Positions 53,748 through 64,000 of a stretch of 64,000 nt of DNA are shown in pieces. The translations under genes and the position numbers were made by a program. Source of the stretch: Candidatus Deferrimicrobiaceae bacterium (lineage in GTDB: Bacteria > Desulfobacterota > Deferrimicrobia > Deferrimicrobiales > Deferrimicrobiaceae); NCBI GenBank assembly GCA_036504035.1, contig DASXVV010000008.1, positions 186,001 through 250,000 on the forward strand, in the 5' to 3' direction. Below the pieces are notes generated by a model. That model saw only the letters and a list, made by a program, of their open reading frames with translations, was not told where the DNA came from and did not search any database. Positions within the stretch are counted from its first letter, which is position 1, and each line of letters opens with the position of its first letter.

Positions 53748-54872
53748 GTGGAACTGAACGAGATCCTCAACGCGGCCGCGAAATACGGCGCGTCCGACGT
53801 CCACATCAAGGTCGGGCGCCCGCCGACGCTGCGCATCAACGGAAAGCTGGTCCCGCTCAAGACGCCCGAACCGCTCGGCAGCCGGCACATCGAAGAGATG
53901 CTCGGGCTCATCCTCGGGCCCTTGCAACGGGAGCGTTTCGACCACTCGCACGAGATCGACTGCGCCTACAGCGTCCCCGGGCTCGGCCGCTTCCGGGTCA
54001 ACGTCTTCCGCCAACGCGGTACGGTCGGCATGGTCCTGCGGCTTATCCCCACCGGCGTCAAGTCGTTCGACGACCTTCATCTGCCCAAGGTGATGGAAAA
54101 GATCGCCCTCGAAAATCGCGGGCTGGTCCTGTGCACCGGCACCACCGGCTCGGGCAAGTCGACCACGCTCGCGTCGATGGTCGAATTCGTCAACCAGAAC
54201 CGCTCCTGCCACATCATGACCATCGAAGACCCGATCGAGTTCCTGCTTCGAGACGGCAAGTCCATCATCAACCAGCGCGAGCTCGGGGTCGACACCATGT
54301 CCTACGCGGCGGCGCTCAAGGCGGCGCTGCGGCAAGACCCCGACGTCATCCTCGTCGGCGAGATGCGCGACCTCGAAACGATCGAAACTGCCCTCACCGC
54401 GGCCGAGACCGGGCACCTCGTCTTCTCCACCCTGCACACGCTCGACGCGGGCGAAACCATCCACCGCGTCGTGTCCGCCTTCCCGCCGTTCCAGCAGAAG
54501 CAGGTCCGGCTGCAGCTCGCCTCGGTTCTCAAGGCGGTCATCTCGCAACGGCTCGTGCCCAAGGCCGACGGGCAGGGGCGCGTCCCCGCCGTCGAGATCC
54601 TCATCAACACGGCGCGCGTCCGCGAATACATCGAAGACAAGGACAAGACCCGCAAGATCCGCGAGGCGATCTCGCAGGGGTTCGTCAGCTACAGCATGCA
54701 GACCTTCGACCAGTCGCTGATGGGGCTGCTCAAGGAAGGGCTCATCACGCTTGACGAGGCGCTGCGGCAGGCGTCCAACCCCGACGACTTCTCGTTGCGC
54801 ATGAGCGGCGTCTCTTCCACGTCCGACCTCACGTGGGACGATTTTGACCGCAAGGAAGAGCCGAAGAAGTAG
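53748..54872 (+). CDS. pilT: Twitching-motility ATPase PilT
   Basis: A 374-residue type IV pilus retraction ATPase. The N-terminal PAS-like domain (GASDVHIKVGRPPTLRINGK) precedes Walker A (GTTGSGKSTTLASM), the Asp box (TIEDPIEFL), Walker B (QDPDVILVGEMRDLETIETAL) and the His box (TGHLVFSTLHTLDA). It starts three bases after recA stops, matching the recA-pilT order known from Geobacter-type genomes. It powers pilus retraction in twitching. Confidence 0.93.
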   Translation: MELNEILNAAAKYGASDVHIKVGRPPTLRINGKLVPLKTPEPLGSRHIEEMLGLILGPLQRERFDHSHEIDCAYSVPGLGRFRVNVFRQRGTVGMVLRLIPTGVKSFDDLHLPKVMEKIALENRGLVLCTGTTGSGKSTTLASMVEFVNQNRSCHIMTIEDPIEFLLRDGKSIINQRELGVDTMSYAAALKAALRQDPDVILVGEMRDLETIETALTAAETGHLVFSTLHTLDAGETIHRVVSAFPPFQQKQVRLQLASVLKAVISQRLVPKADGQGRVPAVEILINTARVREYIEDKDKTRKIREAISQGFVSYSMQTFDQSLMGLLKEGLITLDEALRQASNPDDFSLRMSGVSSTSDLTWDDFDRKEEPKK

Positions 54873-54903
54873 CACCGCCGGCGCCGCGTCCTCCGGCGGC
54901 CCG

Positions 54904-55371
54904 ATGGCCGTCGCGCTGGGCATGCTGTCGCGCCGTGCGGTCAGCGAGGGCGAGCTGCTCCGGCGCCTCTCCGAAAAGGGCTTCTCCGCCGCCGAGGCCG
55001 AGGCCGTGGTCTCCCGCCTTCGCGAGCTGGGGCTGGCCGACGACCGCAAGTTGTGCGAGGGGCTCGTGCGGGTCTACCGCGAGTCGCGCCGGTACGGTCG
55101 CGCCAAGATCTTGATGGCGCTCCGCCGGCGGCTCATCCCGGCCGACCTCATCGACGACGTGGTCCGGGTCCTGTCCGGCGGCGATGAAGAGCTCGACGCC
55201 GCCTCGGCGGCGCTGTCCAAGAAATTCCGCGAGGGGATCCCGCCGGGCCGGGAGGGGATCTCCAAGGCTTACCGGTTCCTGGCCTCACGCGGTTTTTCCC
55301 TCGAGACGTGCCGCAGGGCGCTCGGGAAAAAATTGACCGAAAACGACGACGACGACGAAGGAGACGCATAG
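54904..55371 (+). CDS. recX: Regulatory protein RecX
   Basis: A 155-residue RecX made of tandem three-helix repeats (MAVALGMLSRRAVSEGELLRRL; VVSRLRELGLADDRKLCEGLV; AKILMALRRRLIPADLIDDVV). RecX binds RecA filaments and dampens their activity, fitting its place near recA. I chose the ATG at 54904. An upstream TTG at 54844 would overlap pilT and add 20 low-complexity residues; neither start has a strong ribosome site. The acidic tail (ENDDDDEGDA) abuts alaS. Confidence 0.8.
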   Translation: MAVALGMLSRRAVSEGELLRRLSEKGFSAAEAEAVVSRLRELGLADDRKLCEGLVRVYRESRRYGRAKILMALRRRLIPADLIDDVVRVLSGGDEELDAASAALSKKFREGIPPGREGISKAYRFLASRGFSLETCRRALGKKLTENDDDDEGDA

Positions 55372-58011
<2,640 letters not shown>

Positions 58012-58059
58012 CTCGGGTCGATTCTGTTCCCGGACTCCCGTCCAGGAACGTCCCTCGCG

Positions 58060-58093
58060 CCCTCCCGGACATTCCATCGTCCGGGAGGGTTTA
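58060..58093 (+). terminator. Terminator of alaS
   Basis: A perfect 11-bp GC-rich stem (CCCTCCCGGAC with GTCCGGGAGGG) around an 8-base loop, followed by TTTATTT, starts 49 bases after the alaS stop. Confidence 0.88.
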
Positions 58094-58214
58094 TTTCATG
58101 CATCACCGCAGCGCGGCTGCAGGCCCCCGAACGCCGGCCGGCCGCAGGCAGGTCGTGTCCGGACCTGTCTTATGCTGATCGGCGTCCGGATTCGATCCGC
58201 CGGAAGAAAAAAAC

Positions 58215-58245
58215 GGGGGTGCCGGATTGTCATCGGCACCCCCTT
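58215..58245. terminator. Second GC-rich hairpin after alaS
   Basis: GGGGGTGCCG pairs perfectly with CGGCACCCCC over a 9-base loop. The A-run just before it becomes a T-run on the minus strand, so it would best terminate leftward transcription from the IS110 gene. Apart from the two hairpins, 58012-58429 holds no gene. Confidence 0.65.
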
Positions 58246-58429
58246 CGCTCTGCTGCAACAGGTCGCGATTCCGCGGAGTCGCGATCATCGGGCGCGATTC
58301 GCTCTCTCAAAAGTCGCGGGTTCCCTTAAAGGGGTGACCGCCCTGTTAGACCGAGGGTTCTCACGTCCTCCGAATATTCCCGCCGCAACAGCGATGTTTT
58401 TCGGCACGGTCATGTTCCGCATAGCCCTT

Positions 58430-59518
58430 TCATGCAGCCCTGGCGACTGCCCACACGAAACCGGCCAGTTCCCGCGCGACCGCCACCTTCGTGACGCCGG
58501 GCCGTTTCCCCCTCGCCATCATATCCACGAACTTCTTGTGCAATCGAGCCTCCGCCTTCAGGGCAATGCCGACCACCCCGGGCGACTGGCTTTCCCTCCG
58601 TTTCCTGATGGGCAACCCGGGCCGATCGGGCGGTTGCCGATAATGCCACGCGCTTTCCATGAGCGTTTTCCGCGCATGCACATTCCCCGTCTTGGTGGCG
58701 TGCCCCCGACTCTGCTTTCCCCCGCTCGAATGCTCCGAGGGCACCAACCCGACGAAAGCCATCAGCTCGCGTGGATTGCCGAATCGCTGGATATCGACCA
58801 GTTCCGAAACAAGCGTCAGCGCCGTCAAGGTGTCTATGCCCCGCAACGCCCGAAGACGCCCCACGATTGGCGCGATGGCAGGCCGGGAGGCCTCTGCCAC
58901 GATCCGCTTGTCCAGTCGAGCAATCCGGTCGATTCCCTGTTCGACGATATGGACGTACTCCAGGAAAACCGTCTGCGCATTTCCATCATCGAACGCCTGG
59001 GAGCGGAACCATTCCCAGTGGGATTTCGACCACGCCTTCCCTTCGTATCGCCTCCCGCGACGAAGCATGAACTTCCCCAGCCGGTGGCGTCCCCGCATCA
59101 GATCGTTCCGGGCATCCTCCCGGCAGCGAAGCAGATCCCGCAGCGCCTCCTGCTCCTCCGTCGGGACCAGGATCGACGTCAATTCCCCCATCCGGTGCAT
59201 CCGCGCCAGTTTCTCCGCGTCCCGCCTGTCGGTCTTCACCCGGTCGCCCGGCTTCCTCGGGATCAGCGCCGGCGCGATGACCTCGCAACGGATTCCCCTG
59301 GCCGCCAGGAGGCGATGCAGCGCATACCCGCACGGGCCCGCCTCGTAAACGCACCGGGCGTCCCCCAGAACGGCCAGCCGTCCGGCAAGCCGTTCGTTAC
59401 CCACGGGGGTATTCGGAATCTCCCACCGGTCGACGACATCCCCAGCCTCCCCGACGACCGCGCCCACGATAGATGCCTTGTGGACGTCCATCCCGACCCA
59501 CGCAACCGGACTCTGCAT
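58430..59518 (-). mobile_element. IS110-family insertion sequence, transposase gene
   Basis: A 362-residue IS110-family transposase starting at the ATG at 59518 after AAAGGAG. The N-terminal DEDD (RuvC-like) domain begins WVGMDVHKASI and includes a KTDRRDAEKLARM block. The C-terminal transposase_20 domain has LRALRGIDTLTALTLVSEL, FVGLVPSEHSSGGKQSRG (with the serine needed for activity) and HARKTLMESAWHY. Nothing looks broken. Family members move with the help of a bridge RNA made from one non-coding end. It separates alaS from the integron integrase gene. Confidence 0.88.
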
Positions 59519-59915
59519 GGCAACTCCTTTCCGCCGGACGAACACACGCGACGCATCCGCCCGGATCGTCATTACTTTGATATCCGCCAGCCCGTTCCGG
59601 TTTTTCCCCAACCCCTTCCCCGCTTCCCGGAACGCCCGTTGCATCGCACGCCTACATCACCGGCACAGGGGGAGTCCTCATGCAGCGAAACAATCGTCGT
59701 GGTCCGGCCCGCAGGGCCGTTTACGGCGCCGTCTACCGGTTGGAGGATGGCATTCTCCGGTTTCATTTCCGCCCGGCCATCCCCCGAAAAGGCGCCTGTT
59801 CATCCGCAAAACGGACTCCCCGTCCAGAATCCTGGTCCGACCGGGATACTTCCCATAGAAAATCCCGTCGCCTCTCCCCACCTGAAGGCGGGGAGCAATA
59901 AGGAAGATCATAAAA
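59519..59915. other. Non-coding region between IS110 gene and integron integrase
   Basis: About 400 bases with no supported gene. It contains several GC-rich self-complementary stretches (for example around 59690-59740 and 59870-59895). It lies upstream of the transposase, where IS110-group elements carry their bridge-RNA end. The IS boundary is not marked by inverted repeats, as is normal for this family, and cannot be fixed from the sequence alone. Confidence 0.4.
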
Positions 59916-61223
59916 ATGAGTTACGATCCAGGCCCGCACAGAATGCGTGTCAATCCCGTGTCCCGGTCCGGCCGAGTTTCGATTGCCGTTTCTGTTCCGG
60001 CCTCCTGTTCCATATCCCCCACAACTTTCGAACGACAGGCGATGGCGGGTGGAGAACGCATAAAATGGTTTGCTCGGTTGCTCGATGCTTACGGAGATCT
60101 TCCGAGTTTCGTTCCCGATTCATACTTCTCTCGTTCGGAGACATCCTCTTCAGGAGATCCCGCCCCGGTTCCCCCGAACCCGATTTCCCTGTCCGTTTCG
60201 GGTCTGGAGTTCGGATGCCCGGGAAATTCGGTTCCCGTCGCCGATGTAAAGCCAGACTGTGAACTACCCGAGATACTCGATCGCATTCGGAACGAGATTC
60301 GGAAGCGACACTACAGCCGACGTACAGAGGAGGCATACTCCGACTGGGTATCCCGGTTCGTTTGTTTCCACAGATTACGATCTCCCCGTTCGATGGGAAA
60401 AGCGGAAGTCGAAGATTTCCTCTCCGACTTGGCCGTTGGCAAGAACGTGTCTGCGTCCACCCAGAATCAGGCAATGAGCGCCCTTCTCTTTCTGTATCGC
60501 GACGTGTTGGGCATACAACTCGAGTGGCTCGATGCGGTTGTTCGTGCAAAACGACCGCAGCGCCTCCCGGTAGTGCTGACCCGGGAGGAAGTGTCCGCGA
60601 TGTTCCGCCATCTCGCGGGAACCAACCTGATCGCCGCGATGCTGCTATACGGGGCGGGGCTCCGGCTGATGGAATGTCTGCAACTTCGAATAAAGGACAT
60701 CGATTTCGGCTATCGCCAGATCACCGTGCGACAAGGGAAGGGCGGCAAGGATCGGATCAGCATTCTACCGTCAGCGATCGAACCCCGCTTGAAGCATCAC
60801 CTCGAAGACGTCCGGGCAAAATTCGAAAATGATTTGAAGAAAGGGGGCGGCTACGTTAAACTCCCGGGGGCGATCTCCCGAAAATACCCCAACGCCGATC
60901 GCACATGGGGTTGGCAATGGGTATTCCCGGCCCACCGCAAGTTCGAGGATCCCGAAACGGGGGACAATTGTCGCCACCATCTTCACGAAACGGTTCTTCA
61001 ACGCGCAGTGAAAGAAGCCGCGCATTTGGCCGGTCTCGAGAAACACGTCACCTGTCATACGTTCCGTCACTCGTTCGCGACGCATCTCCTGGAAGACGGA
61101 TACGACATCCGCACGATCCAGGAGTTGCTGGGCCATCGCGACGTCAGCACAACAATGATTTATACACACGTCCTCAACAGAGGAGGCCGTTGCGTCCGCA
61201 GTCCAATGGACGTACTCCGATAA
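59916..61223 (+). CDS. intI: Integron integrase (IntI-type tyrosine recombinase)
   Basis: A 435-residue tyrosine recombinase. From about residue 118 it matches Int[21 protein letters not shown] core-binding start, [15 protein letters not shown] (first Arg), then an insertion ([20 protein letters not shown] in outline) typical of integron integrases that bind folded att[21 protein letters not shown] and TTMIYTHVL complete the R-H-x-x-R-Y set. The first 117 residues are unusual and unrecognised; an ATG at 59916 after AGGAAG gives the full length but an internal start is possible. The gene points toward the cassettes, which lie past its 3' end. Confidence 0.88.
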   Translation: MSYDPGPHRMRVNPVSRSGRVSIAVSVPASCSISPTTFERQAMAGGERIKWFARLLDAYGDLPSFVPDSYFSRSETSSSGDPAPVPPNPISLSVSGLEFGCPGNSVPVADVKPDCELPEILDRIRNEIRKRHYSRRTEEAYSDWVSRFVCFHRLRSPRSMGKAEVEDFLSDLAVGKNVSASTQNQAMSALLFLYRDVLGIQLEWLDAVVRAKRPQRLPVVLTREEVSAMFRHLAGTNLIAAMLLYGAGLRLMECLQLRIKDIDFGYRQITVRQGKGGKDRISILPSAIEPRLKHHLEDVRAKFENDLKKGGGYVKLPGAISRKYPNADRTWGWQWVFPAHRKFEDPETGDNCRHHLHETVLQRAVKEAAHLAGLEKHVTCHTFRHSFATHLLEDGYDIRTIQELLGHRDVSTTMIYTHVLNRGGRCVRSPMDVLR

Positions 61224-61463
61224 CGTCGACAGTTCCGGATCGCGCCCCTTCCCTCGCAGCCTATCCCCCTCACCATTTTCCCCCTCCTCCGCAGTCTATC
61301 GCCCTTCCCCCCAACCTCTCCCCCCCAACAATTCCAAACCCGTTCAACAACCTATTGCCATTCAGGACCCGTTACCATCAACAATATCTCGCTCCGTTTC
61401 AAGTCTATCGCCCTTCCAGACCCAGACTAAAAAGAACCTAATTTAAGTTAGGCACACTAAACA
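61224..61463 (+). other. attI: Probable attI region of the integron
   Basis: Between the integrase stop and the first cassette ORF lies a C-rich stretch with a 16-bp direct repeat. It ends in GTTAGGC at 61447-61453, the consensus crossover site of integrons. The first cassette would begin at 61448. This stretch is the only candidate for attI because it adjoins both intI and the first cassette. Confidence 0.6.
61293..61417 (+). repeat. 16-bp direct repeat in attI region
   Basis: AGTCTATCGCCCTTCC occurs at 61293-61308 and again at 61402-61417. Direct repeats that bind IntI flank the crossover site in known attI sites, so these may be accessory binding sites. Confidence 0.6.
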
Positions 61464-61922
61464 ATGAAATATATAACAGGCGAAATTAAAAAATCTTTGT
61501 TTCAAAACATTCTCAACGCCTCTGTCGAGTTGGGAGGAAGTCGTATAGTTTTTTGGTACTACCCGGAATTGGAAATAAGAAGACAAAATATATTATTAAA
61601 TCAATTTGAGGAATATTTAATAGGGCGAGACAAATATGAACCGGTTACGCTTTACGGCGGTGGTGATGACCCAAAACCTGTTGAGGAAACACCAATTTCG
61701 TATAAAATTAATAAAGATAATATTGGATTGCTAGCAAATAATATTTCAAGAATTATTAAGGTCTGTAGTGATATTGCAATATATAACGAAGAGAGCAGGG
61801 AGTGGATAACAGCAATTATATTTCATGAAAGAATTGGTTTGATTAAGGATAGTCCAAGCGCTGATAATATATTAAATAAAGCAAATATTATATTTTCAAA
61901 CTATAAACCGGATTGGTTTTAG
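61464..61922 (+). CDS. Cassette 1 protein, unknown
   Basis: A 152-residue, AT-rich cassette gene lying between the presumed attI crossover (61447) and attC1. The protein is soluble, with an N-terminal alpha/beta portion (GEIKKSLFQNILNASVELGG), an RIVFWYYPELEIRRQNILLN segment, and a C-terminal helix ending KPDWF. No ribosome site other than the AGG inside GTTAGGC is visible, which is common for first cassettes. No family recognised. Confidence 0.6.
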   Translation: MKYITGEIKKSLFQNILNASVELGGSRIVFWYYPELEIRRQNILLNQFEEYLIGRDKYEPVTLYGGGDDPKPVEETPISYKINKDNIGLLANNISRIIKVCSDIAIYNEESREWITAIIFHERIGLIKDSPSADNILNKANIIFSNYKPDWF

Positions 61923-61932
61923 GCATTTAGGT

Positions 61933-62033
61933 GCCTAACAAAGCGTTGAAGCTGACAGCCCTTCAGTCACGCTTTTAATATTCTCGCTGTAAAAAGCGCG
62001 CCTTCGTTCTGCAGCTTAACGCTGGCGTTGGGC
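61933..62033 (+). other. attC1: attC1 recombination site
   Basis: A 101-base imperfect palindrome. It begins with R'' GCCTAAC, has inner pairing AAGCGTTGAAGCTGAC against CTGCAGCTTAACGCTGG, and ends with R' GTTGGGC (62027-62033). Its centre (ACGCTTTT...AAAAGCG) folds further. All parts of a canonical attC are present. Confidence 0.9.
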
Positions 62034-62065
62034 GGATCTTAAATAAATTAAAACATGGAGGCGAA

Positions 62066-62704
62066 ATGCCTGAAATCGTTTACTTGCTTACAAATGAATT
62101 TATGCCGGGGTTGGTGAAAATAGGACGTACTGGAGATTCTGTGGAATCGCGAATATCAACCTTAAGTGCAAATAGTGGAGTTCCAGCCCCATTTGAATGC
62201 TATTTTGCGGCAGAAGTGAACAATGCAGCAGATCTTGAAAGTAAACTGCATTTATTGTTTAAGGAGCATAGGGTGAATGAGAGGCGAGAGTTTTTTAAGG
62301 TTTCACCAGAAAAAATTGTATTAGCAATAAGTATTGGGACATATAAAGAAATAACACCAGGGAAAGCGGATATAGAGGATGAGGGAAGAATTGCACTAGA
62401 GAGGGTAAGGGCGAATAGGTCCCCATTGAGATTAAATGCAATAGGTATAAATAAAGGAGATGTGCTTTCATTTTCTAGAGATGAAAGTATAACTGTTACG
62501 GTTGGCGACGGCGGTAAAGTTATATTAGATGGGGAATTGCTAAGCTTATCACCAGCAGCACTAAAGGTATTAAATTCTAAAGGATATAAATCAACATCGG
62601 TTAATGGGGCATTGTATTGGGTGTATGACGGAGAATTATTGTCTGACAGAAGAGATAGGTTGGAAGCGGAACAGTATGAGGAAACCAAAGAAGATGAGAT
62701 ATAA
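62066..62704 (+). CDS. Cassette 2: GIY-YIG (T5orf172-type) protein
   Basis: A 212-residue protein with GGAGGCG before its ATG. Residues 1-90 match the T5orf172/MUG113 branch of the GIY-YIG nuclease superfamily: IVYLLTNEFMPGLVKIGRTG, then a conserved arginine (SRISTLSANSGVP) and EHRVNERREFFKV. The C-terminal domain (GINKGDVLSFSRDESITVTV, ...LDGELLSLSPAALKVL, ...GALYWVYDGELL) resembles the small DNA- or modification-sensing domain often fused to this family. It may nick or recognise foreign DNA. Cassette spans about 62028-62818. Confidence 0.8.
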   Translation: MPEIVYLLTNEFMPGLVKIGRTGDSVESRISTLSANSGVPAPFECYFAAEVNNAADLESKLHLLFKEHRVNERREFFKVSPEKIVLAISIGTYKEITPGKADIEDEGRIALERVRANRSPLRLNAIGINKGDVLSFSRDESITVTVGDGGKVILDGELLSLSPAALKVLNSKGYKSTSVNGALYWVYDGELLSDRRDRLEAEQYEETKEDEI

Positions 62705-62723
62705 GTAGGTGTTAGATCAGACC

Positions 62724-62824
62724 GCCCAACAAAGCGTTGAAGCTGACGACTCTTCAGTCACGCTTTTATTCCTATCGATGGTAAAAGCGCGCCTTCGATT
62801 CGCAGCTTAACGCTGGCGTTAGGC
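62724..62824 (+). other. attC2: attC2 recombination site
   Basis: A 101-base site of the same architecture as attC1: R'' GCCCAAC (62724-62730), GTTGAAGCTGAC/CAGCTTAACGC arms, a central GCTTTT/AAAAGC stem, and R' GTTAGGC (62818-62824). Close similarity to attC1 and attC3 suggests a shared history. Confidence 0.9.
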
Positions 62825-62852
62825 GTACAGCAATAAAAGGAGGCAAGTCCAA

Positions 62853-63797
62853 ATGATAAAAAACTTAAAGCATCAACCGCTAATCGGAGAAATTTTGCCA
62901 GGTTCTTTGACGGTAGGATTAATAGCTGTGTCCTATTTTAACATTCATAGGTACGAGTTATCTTTAATAACAAAAGATACAATAAATGGGATATTTGCAT
63001 TAACAATATTATTTCTAAGTGCATGGACAACAGGGACAATATACGATGCCATTAGAAATGGGATAGTTGAAGATTTACTAGATCGCAAAAATCCCATTTC
63101 GTGGGACTTCTTTTTCAAAGAAAATATTGATAAAGTTCACCAGATTGAAGAATATTATTTTTGTTATTACACATTAGAAATAAATTATTTGATAGGCATA
63201 TTTATATTTGCTGTACTTCATTTGCCAGTGTTGAAATATATAGGGATCCCATATATTGAGTTAAGCCCTTTAGCAATATGGGCATGGATGTCATTGGCAA
63301 TAGTTTTTGTGGTTTTCGCGAAGGATGCAAAAGTGCTTAGAAAAGAAATGGGTAAAATAATTAATAAAGTTATGGGATTGGAGGTCGAAATGGGATTGCC
63401 GCACACAAATTCATACACACGCCTGAAGCCGTCAACAGTTCATGGGGTTGGTGTTTTTGCAATCCGAGATATTCCAGAGGGAACAAATGTATTTGCTGAT
63501 GATAAAGGTAATATGGTCTGGGTAACAACTGATAAATTGGAAGGATTGGCACCAGAGATCATAAAATTATTTGATGATTTTTGCGTATTGAAAGAAAATA
63601 AATATTATTGTCCAGATAGTTTTAATAACTTGACAGTCGGATGGTATATAAACCATTCAAAAGATAAAACAAATGTGAAATGCACAGATGATTATGATTT
63701 TATTGCGACGAAACATATAAAAATAGGTGACGAGCTATTAGCTGATTATGAATCTTATAGTGATAACTTAAAAAATAAAATATTAACTGACGCCTAA
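62853..63797 (+). CDS. Cassette 3: membrane protein fused to a SET-domain protein
   Basis: A 314-residue frame with AAAGGAGG upstream. Residues 1-175 form about four membrane helices (SLTVGLIAVSYF, INGIFALTILFLSAWTTG, INYLIGIFIFAVLHL, PLAIWAWMSLAIVFVVF) of no recognised family. Residues 180-314 are a compact bacterial SET protein: HGVGVFAIRDIPEGT, YINHSKDKTN and GDELLADYES are the S-adenosylmethionine and substrate motifs of lysine methyltransferases. An internal ATG at 63390 with its own GGAGG starts the SET part. The stop codon lies inside R'' of attC3. Confidence 0.75.
   Translation: MIKNLKHQPLIGEILPGSLTVGLIAVSYFNIHRYELSLITKDTINGIFALTILFLSAWTTGTIYDAIRNGIVEDLLDRKNPISWDFFFKENIDKVHQIEEYYFCYYTLEINYLIGIFIFAVLHLPVLKYIGIPYIELSPLAIWAWMSLAIVFVVFAKDAKVLRKEMGKIINKVMGLEVEMGLPHTNSYTRLKPSTVHGVGVFAIRDIPEGTNVFADDKGNMVWVTTDKLEGLAPEIIKLFDDFCVLKENKYYCPDSFNNLTVGWYINHSKDKTNVKCTDDYDFIATKHIKIGDELLADYESYSDNLKNKILTDA
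63380..63392 (+). promoter_or_regulatory. Internal Shine-Dalgarno and start of the SET protein
   Basis: GGAGG (63380-63384), a 5-base spacer and ATG (63390-63392) lie in frame inside the cassette 3 gene, exactly where the SET-type sequence MGLPHTNSYTRLKPS begins. The free SET protein would have 135 residues, a normal size for bacterial SET proteins. Confidence 0.75.
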
Positions 63798-63892
63798 CAA
63801 CAAGTTAAAGCTGACAGTCCTTCAGTCACGCTTTTGTTTCTTTCGTTTGTAAAAGCGTGCCTTCGCCCTGCAGCTTAACTTGAGCGTTAGGA
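63792..63892 (+). other. attC3: attC3 recombination site
   Basis: A 101-base site with R'' GCCTAAC (63792-63798), AAGTTAAAGCTGAC/CAGCTTAACTT arms, a central GCTTTT/AAAAGC stem, and R' GTTAGGA. The last base of R' departs from the GTTRGGC consensus, which marks the start of the next cassette. The remaining 108 bases to the window end hold no clear gene. Confidence 0.85.
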
Positions 63893-64000
63893 TGACAGCG
63901 TAATAAGAACGTTAGATTAGGTATAATTTGTGACGCGAGGTGTAATCATAGGTTTTGTATCGCGGAGTGTCAAAAAAGTCCGCCATGGGAATTTGTGGTT

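Noticed and set aside
54844-54903. An earlier TTG start for recX inside pilT
   Set aside because: It adds a low-complexity leader, lacks a ribosome site and precedes the normal RecX beginning.
61933-63892. Three regularly repeated 101-base sequences resembling a CRISPR array
   Set aside because: Spacing is several hundred to about 1000 bases with genes between, and the repeats are integron attC sites. No cas genes or CRISPR arrays were seen.

Overview
The window joins three kinds of DNA. A GC-rich chromosomal core (about 22.3-58.1 kb) is flanked on the left by an AT-richer mobile region (1 to about 22,298) and on the right by an IS110-family insertion sequence and an integron with three AT-rich gene cassettes (about 58.4 kb to the window end). 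The core is very GC-rich and carries recA-pilT-recX-alaS. It also has rimO, a dksA/traR-type gene, an HD-GYP protein, a 1474-residue TPR protein and a TonB-like AgmX/PglI-type protein. Together these suggest a deltaproteobacterial lineage (Desulfuromonadota/Geobacter-like or a Deferrimicrobium-like relative). This is inference from gene content only.

Left mobile region. From 1 to about 6.7 kb, mostly on the minus strand, lie a metallophosphoesterase cut by the window edge, a TraD/HerA-type ATPase with a nuclease-like tail, a membrane protein, a RuvC-fold protein lacking its catalytic residues, and two small DNA-binding regulators. These are followed by a plus-strand excisionase and tyrosine integrase. 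A tRNA-3'-end-like stretch follows the integrase, so this may be an element in its own right. From 6.7 to 22.3 kb the cargo includes a three-gene module of a type best known from actinobacteria, an S24-like repressor, small exported proteins, an M23 peptidase, a second TraD-like ATPase, an ArdC-type antirestriction protein, a membrane-protein/P-loop-ATPase pair, transposase remnants and a DUF6530-like protein. A large serine recombinase sits exactly at the right boundary. The boundary interrupts comM at its conserved ATNP-CPCG codons, and the recombinase takes its own last codons and stop from comM DNA.

Core. A minus-strand run (23.4-33.5 kb) encodes a probable envelope-spanning apparatus: a DUF2135 protein, a small exported protein, a giant TPR protein, a TPR lipoprotein, a short exported protein, a TonB-like protein and a HEAT-repeat protein. 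Their order recalls Myxococcus gltD-E-F-G. It is followed by moaC, a fused DUF58-transglutaminase protein behind a MoxR ATPase, radC and plsC. After these come the genes for RNase J, FtsK, a HAD protein, LolA, RimO and DksA/TraR, then mltG-ruvX, a HEAT-repeat gene, an HD-GYP/HEAT pair that shares an N-terminal domain, pncC, thpR, recA, pilT, recX and alaS.

Right end. After alaS come strong terminators and an IS110-family transposase with a long non-coding upstream end. Next is an integron integrase whose gene points toward its cassettes, the reverse of the usual integron layout. Three 101-bp attC sites delimit cassettes encoding an unknown protein, a GIY-YIG/T5orf172-type protein, and a four-helix membrane protein fused in frame to a SET-domain protein that keeps its own internal Shine-Dalgarno and start. 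A fourth cassette begins at the window end. The reverse-oriented integron and its cassettes, the membrane/ATPase pair at 17.1-19.7 kb and the 6.7-8.1 kb module are the best candidates for undescribed biology.
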